This document shows positions 12,521-14,901 of a stretch of DNA of 14,901 nt, piece after piece (positions within the stretch are counted from its first letter, which is position 1; every line of letters starts with the position of its first letter). The position numbers were made by a program, and so were the translations under genes. The DNA comes from an uncultured Alphaproteobacteria bacterium. Its GTDB lineage: Bacteria; Pseudomonadota; Alphaproteobacteria; RF32; CAG-239. The notes under the pieces are model-generated. The model did not search any database. It saw only the letters and a list, made by a program, of their open reading frames with translations, and had not been told where the DNA came from. Where the stretch lies: the NCBI GenBank assembly GCA_934255405.1, contig CAKQNT010000020.1, positions 1 through 14,901 on the forward strand, written 5' to 3'.

Positions 12521-13395
12521 CATTCCTTAAACATTATAAAATGTATCGATTATTGCTTTTATTACCGTTGCTATGCGCTTGTTCGCCGTCTTCGGATAAC
12601 AATAAACCATCAGAATCCGACGGCTGCGTTTTCCGCACTCCCTTCCAATGTTATGATTGCAATGCGCCGGAATACATAATGGTTGGTACAAAAGAAGAGT
12701 GTACTAGTCGTTGCCCTAACCGCGAAGTCAATTACAATGGCTCCGGCACCGGAAATAACTATGTTGTTAATTGTGTTCTTAAAGAATGTCCGGCAGACAA
12801 GCCGTTGCGAGGGTATTATGGCGGATGCTATTCATGTGATGATCCCTTAGAAAAAGATTTTTGGCAAGTGTCAAATTGTGAAGTATGCTCCAATCGATAC
12901 GTTGATGAGCACGACAGGTGTCAGTTTAAAGATGGACGGCAGTTAAGTAGAGGAGATGATTTAGAATTTTACCCTGAACAAAAATGCCCTGCCGACAAAC
13001 CTCTTCATCAGTGTAATAATGAGTGTTTTCCGTGCGATGTGCAGAAGGTAGTATTAATTGACAGTGAGTATAATTGGGGCAAAAAAGCAGAGCTTGATGC
13101 TGTTTGTCCAGATCGAATTATTATAGGCGATGTTGGAGGGAATCCACCCAGCTATCCGCCTTGCCCTAAAAATTACCCGATAATGGATTATAATGGCTAT
13201 TGTTATTCTTGTGATGAACAATTTCCCATTGATTTACGATTTAATGAAGATTACTGCGGCCGCTTTTGCTCAGGCAAGCGATATGTTCCGCAATACAGCA
13301 GCCAATGTATTTTGTGTCCTCAAGACAAATCGGCTCTACGCAAAGAAGAGTGCAGAGCATGCGGTGGCAAGTTTATCAACAAAAAATGCCAATAG
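12517..13395 (+). CDS. Cysteine-rich repeat lipoprotein
   Basis: The 292-residue protein starts at ATG 12517 (GGGGG a few bases upstream; 4-bp overlap with the previous gene). The signal peptide MTFLKHYKMYRLLLLLPLLC ends in a lipobox L19-C20-A21-C22, so the mature protein would be lipidated at Cys22. The mature part has 27 further cysteines. Three clear repeats read CPADKPLRGYYGGCYSCD, CPADKPLHQCNNECFPCD and CPKNYPIMDYNGYCYSCD, with a fourth weaker one CPQDKSALRKEECRACG near the end. The spacing resembles disulfide-stabilised extracellular modules or zinc knuckles; export favours disulfides. No enzyme motif is seen. With its membrane partner it may modify the cell surface. Function unknown. 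Confidence 0.75.
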   Translation: MTFLKHYKMYRLLLLLPLLCACSPSSDNNKPSESDGCVFRTPFQCYDCNAPEYIMVGTKEECTSRCPNREVNYNGSGTGNNYVVNCVLKECPADKPLRGYYGGCYSCDDPLEKDFWQVSNCEVCSNRYVDEHDRCQFKDGRQLSRGDDLEFYPEQKCPADKPLHQCNNECFPCDVQKVVLIDSEYNWGKKAELDAVCPDRIIIGDVGGNPPSYPPCPKNYPIMDYNGYCYSCDEQFPIDLRFNEDYCGRFCSGKRYVPQYSSQCILCPQDKSALRKEECRACGGKFINKKCQ

Positions 13396-13703
13396 CAGGT
13401 AATTGAAAAGTTAATTAAGCCATTTTGAGCTATTTGCTATGCGCTTAATAGTCGATATTGCAAGTTCTTCCATCCAGAGCCATAATTTTTTACGTTATTT
13501 TTATTGAAAATTATAATTTTTTACTATACAACCAACACAATACAGCGCTACAAAAAGTATATCAGATAGCTTTAATGAATTAAGAAAATACGCAAGAGTC
13601 AATATGATATAGCCAAACGGTAGAGGCCAAATAAAAGGTTGTTATTGGAATGGGTATAGATATATTAGATGTTGAAAATGTGTAAAATATAATGAAAATT
13701 ATA
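13396..13703 (+). other. AT-rich intergenic stretch without a gene
   Basis: No convincing reading frame on either strand and no clear terminator for the lipoprotein gene. It contains a perfect 14-bp AT palindrome (13507-13520) and two copies of ATAATTTTTTAC (13482-13493 and 13513-13524) 31 bp apart, about three helical turns. These could be chance in such composition. Confidence 0.6.
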
Positions 13704-13732
13704 TTGACTTTTTGGCTCGTGCATAGTATATA
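13704..13732 (+). promoter_or_regulatory. Promoter of the NYN-domain gene
   Basis: TTGACT (13704-13709), 17 bp, TATATA (13727-13732). A start near 13740 would give a leader of about 70 nt before ATG 13810. Confidence 0.7.
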
Positions 13733-13738
13733 TACTAT
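13723..13738. promoter_or_regulatory. 16-bp perfect palindrome over the -10 box (operator candidate)
   Basis: ATAGTATATATACTAT is identical to its reverse complement and covers the -10 hexamer. A dimeric repressor bound there would block the promoter. All-AT alternation makes chance more likely than for a mixed sequence, but the non-AT pair (G/C at 13726 and 13735) is symmetric. Confidence 0.45.
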
Positions 13739-13772
13739 ATAAAGTCCGTTTGTTATTCGTAGCAGCGGATAA

Positions 13773-13799
13773 GGGGAGCGCGAGCTCCCCTGTTTTTTT
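13773..13799 (+). terminator. Terminator-like hairpin in the leader of the NYN gene
   Basis: GGGGAGC (13773-13779) pairs with GCTCCCC (13784-13790) over a GCGA loop, followed by TG and seven T. It lies between the promoter and the AGGAG ribosome binding site, so it may attenuate the gene or stop transcripts from upstream. The stem is the same 7-mer as at 10914-10931. Confidence 0.75.
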
Positions 13800-13809
13800 A
13801 GGAGAACTA

Positions 13810-14481
13810 ATGACTAGACGGGTTATTGCTTATATTGACGGTTTTAATTTATATTACTGCTCGCTCAAAGGGACGCCGCACAAATGGCTTGACTTAGTGA
13901 AACTATGTGAATCTATGCTGCAGCCTGATGATGAGCTAATTGCGGTTAATTATTTTACTGCCAAAATAAGCACTAACAGAGGCGACCCAGCTAAAGCTTT
14001 GCGGCAAAGAATATATATTGAAGCGATTTCTTTAAACCCCAAAATAAACATAATCTACGGGCAGTTTTCAACACACAAAACTCAAATGCCTCTCGCAAAG
14101 GAATGGGAAAAGGGGCGTATAAAAACCGTCGAGGTCATTAAAACAGAAGAAAAAGGAACAGACGTAAATCTTGCTGTACAGATGGTTGCTGACGCTAAAG
14201 ATGATAAATTTGACTACGCCTTGCTGTTTAGCAACGATTCCGATATGGCTTATGCCGTTAAAATTGCCGTTAAAGATTGTGGAAAAATGGTAGGCCTTTT
14301 TGTTGACAGGCATGCAACCTCTTTTCCATCATTAAAAAAGAATGTTTTACATATCAAAAAACTTACTCCAACTATTTTTGCAAGCAATCAACTACCAGAC
14401 AAAATAATCACTACTGAGGGGCGTACAATAAACAAGCCAGCAGAATGGGACCCTCAACCTATCTCCGCAACCACTGTATAA
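13810..14481 (+). CDS. NYN-domain (PIN-like, LabA/DUF88-type) protein
   Basis: ATG 13810, with AGGAG 5 nt ahead, gives 223 residues; an in-frame TTG at 13750 would start inside the leader and is rejected. The family is a PIN-like fold with metal-binding acidic residues, generally thought to be ribonucleases. Visible motifs are VIAYIDGFNLYY (5-16, Asp10), EKGTDVNLAVQMVADA (114-129, Asp118), and ALLFSNDSDMAYAVK (137-151, Asp143 and Asp145), followed by GKMVGLFV (158-165). The acidic set expected for an active centre is intact. The C-terminal about 35 residues are polar and probably flexible. It has its own promoter, operator-like palindrome, leader hairpin and terminator, so it is an autonomous gene between prophage and tRNA. 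Target RNA unknown; a defence or phage-control role is only a hypothesis. Confidence 0.8.
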   Translation: MTRRVIAYIDGFNLYYCSLKGTPHKWLDLVKLCESMLQPDDELIAVNYFTAKISTNRGDPAKALRQRIYIEAISLNPKINIIYGQFSTHKTQMPLAKEWEKGRIKTVEVIKTEEKGTDVNLAVQMVADAKDDKFDYALLFSNDSDMAYAVKIAVKDCGKMVGLFVDRHATSFPSLKKNVLHIKKLTPTIFASNQLPDKIITTEGRTINKPAEWDPQPISATTV

Positions 14482-14495
14482 TATAAAAATTTTTC

Positions 14496-14530
14496 AATAA
14501 TAGCAGTCTCTATGGCTGCTATTATTTTTT
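14496..14530 (+). terminator. Terminator after the NYN gene
   Basis: Perfect 11-bp stem (AATAATAGCAG 14496-14506, CTGCTATTATT 14516-14526), 9-nt loop, with T continuing to 14530. Confidence 0.85.
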
Positions 14531-14789
14531 GCCTAAAATTCAAGTATCTCCTCTTTGTTATAAAAACTTTTCAATAGACTAATTTTTTGAATATTAGAGG
14601 CTTCTACTCTTCATTCGTTTTTTATTGATATCAGATAAATCAAATGGGCAATCGCTAACTCGTTTTGGTCACCGCTATGTAACGCTTATTTTGCCGGCTG
14701 TCACCGGCTCACAAGCTAACAAAAGCATAATCTTTATCCTCGCCTTGCGGCCAATGTCGTTCATTCGAGCAAAAAAATAAAATGGATAC
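14531..14789. other. Gene-free stretch between the NYN gene and tRNA-Asp
   Basis: I see no reading frame or RNA gene here. A short GCCGG/CCGGC inverted repeat occurs near 14692. If the tRNA is the attachment site, this stretch would be the prophage end. Confidence 0.5.
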
Positions 14790-14818
14790 AAAAAAAGTGC
14801 CCTGAACGGACACTTTTC
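14790..14818 (-). terminator. Terminator of tRNA-Asp
   Basis: On the minus strand AAAAGTGTCC pairs with GGGCACTTTT (one G-U pair) over a 5-nt loop, followed by a run of T. It begins 6 nt after the encoded CCA. Confidence 0.8.
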
Positions 14819-14823
14819 GCAAC

Positions 14824-14900
14824 TGGCGGGAGTGACGAGGCTCGAACTCGCGACCTCCTGCGTGACAGGCAGGCGCTCTAACCAACTGAGCTACACCCCC
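14824..14900 (-). tRNA. tRNA-Asp (anticodon GTC), CCA encoded
   Basis: Read on the minus strand, the 77-nt gene starts GGGGGTGTAGCTCAGTTGG. The acceptor stem GGGGGTG pairs with CACTCCC (one G-U), the discriminator is G, and CCA is encoded. The anticodon arm is CCTGC CTGTCAC GCAGG, giving GTC. The T arm contains GTTCGAG. The 3' end points toward the prophage. Confidence 0.97.
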
Positions 14901-14901
14901 A

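Noticed and set aside
13396..13500. Terminator for the lipoprotein gene
   Set aside because: I found no stem followed by a U-tract; termination may be Rho-dependent or occur at the 13773 hairpin.

Overview
The window is the late (virion-structure and lysis) region of a podovirus-like tailed prophage. It lies on the + strand and runs up to a minus-strand tRNA-Asp at the right edge. The host looks like a Gram-negative bacterium, because there is an inner/outer membrane spanin pair and two lipoproteins. I lean towards an uncultured, possibly gut-associated, alphaproteobacterium from the general look of the tail proteins and the Cys-rich lipoprotein. That is an inference from the sequence alone.

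Layout. (1) Positions 1-132 hold the last 18 codons of an upstream structural gene (possibly the major capsid) and its terminator. (2) Positions 161-3410 are an accessory, rearranged island. It contains a short internal-virion-like protein, two diverged copies of a 104-residue membrane protein, two diverged copies of a 177-residue membrane protein, gene scraps, and three copies of one terminator hairpin. (3) Positions 3453-7539 form a tight head-tail/tail operon: a conserved head protein, a head-tail connector, a tail nozzle-like protein, a GNAT-fold protein and an internal-virion-like protein ending in a peptidase S74 domain. (4) Positions 7554-8546 start with a strong sigma70-like promoter, followed by a holin-like membrane protein, a 44-residue membrane peptide and an overlapping Rz/Rz1 spanin pair. 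(5) Positions 8567-10925 encode the adsorption apparatus: a tail-collar fibre, a BppU-like protein, a second fibre and a small chaperone-like protein. (6) Positions 10954-11668 hold a membrane/coiled-coil protein and a GH24 endolysin. (7) Positions 11692-13395 look like a separately promoted cargo unit: a polytopic membrane protein with a Cys-rich tail, overlapping a 27-cysteine lipoprotein. (8) Positions 13704-14530 hold a NYN-domain (PIN-like) protein with its own promoter, a palindrome over the -10 box and a terminator-like leader. (9) Positions 14790-14900 hold tRNA-Asp and its terminator on the minus strand. The 3' end of the tRNA faces the phage genes, as expected for a tRNA attachment site, but the other prophage end and the integrase are outside the window.

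The most unusual part is the island. Sequence offsets support a tandem duplication of 2060 bp joined at a 5-bp microhomology (CGGCA). A 1484-bp difference between the two units is bounded by direct repeats of the terminator hairpin. In both duplicated membrane-protein families the flanks are nearly identical while the predicted membrane-helix segments have diverged strongly, which looks like cassette mosaicism or diversifying exchange.
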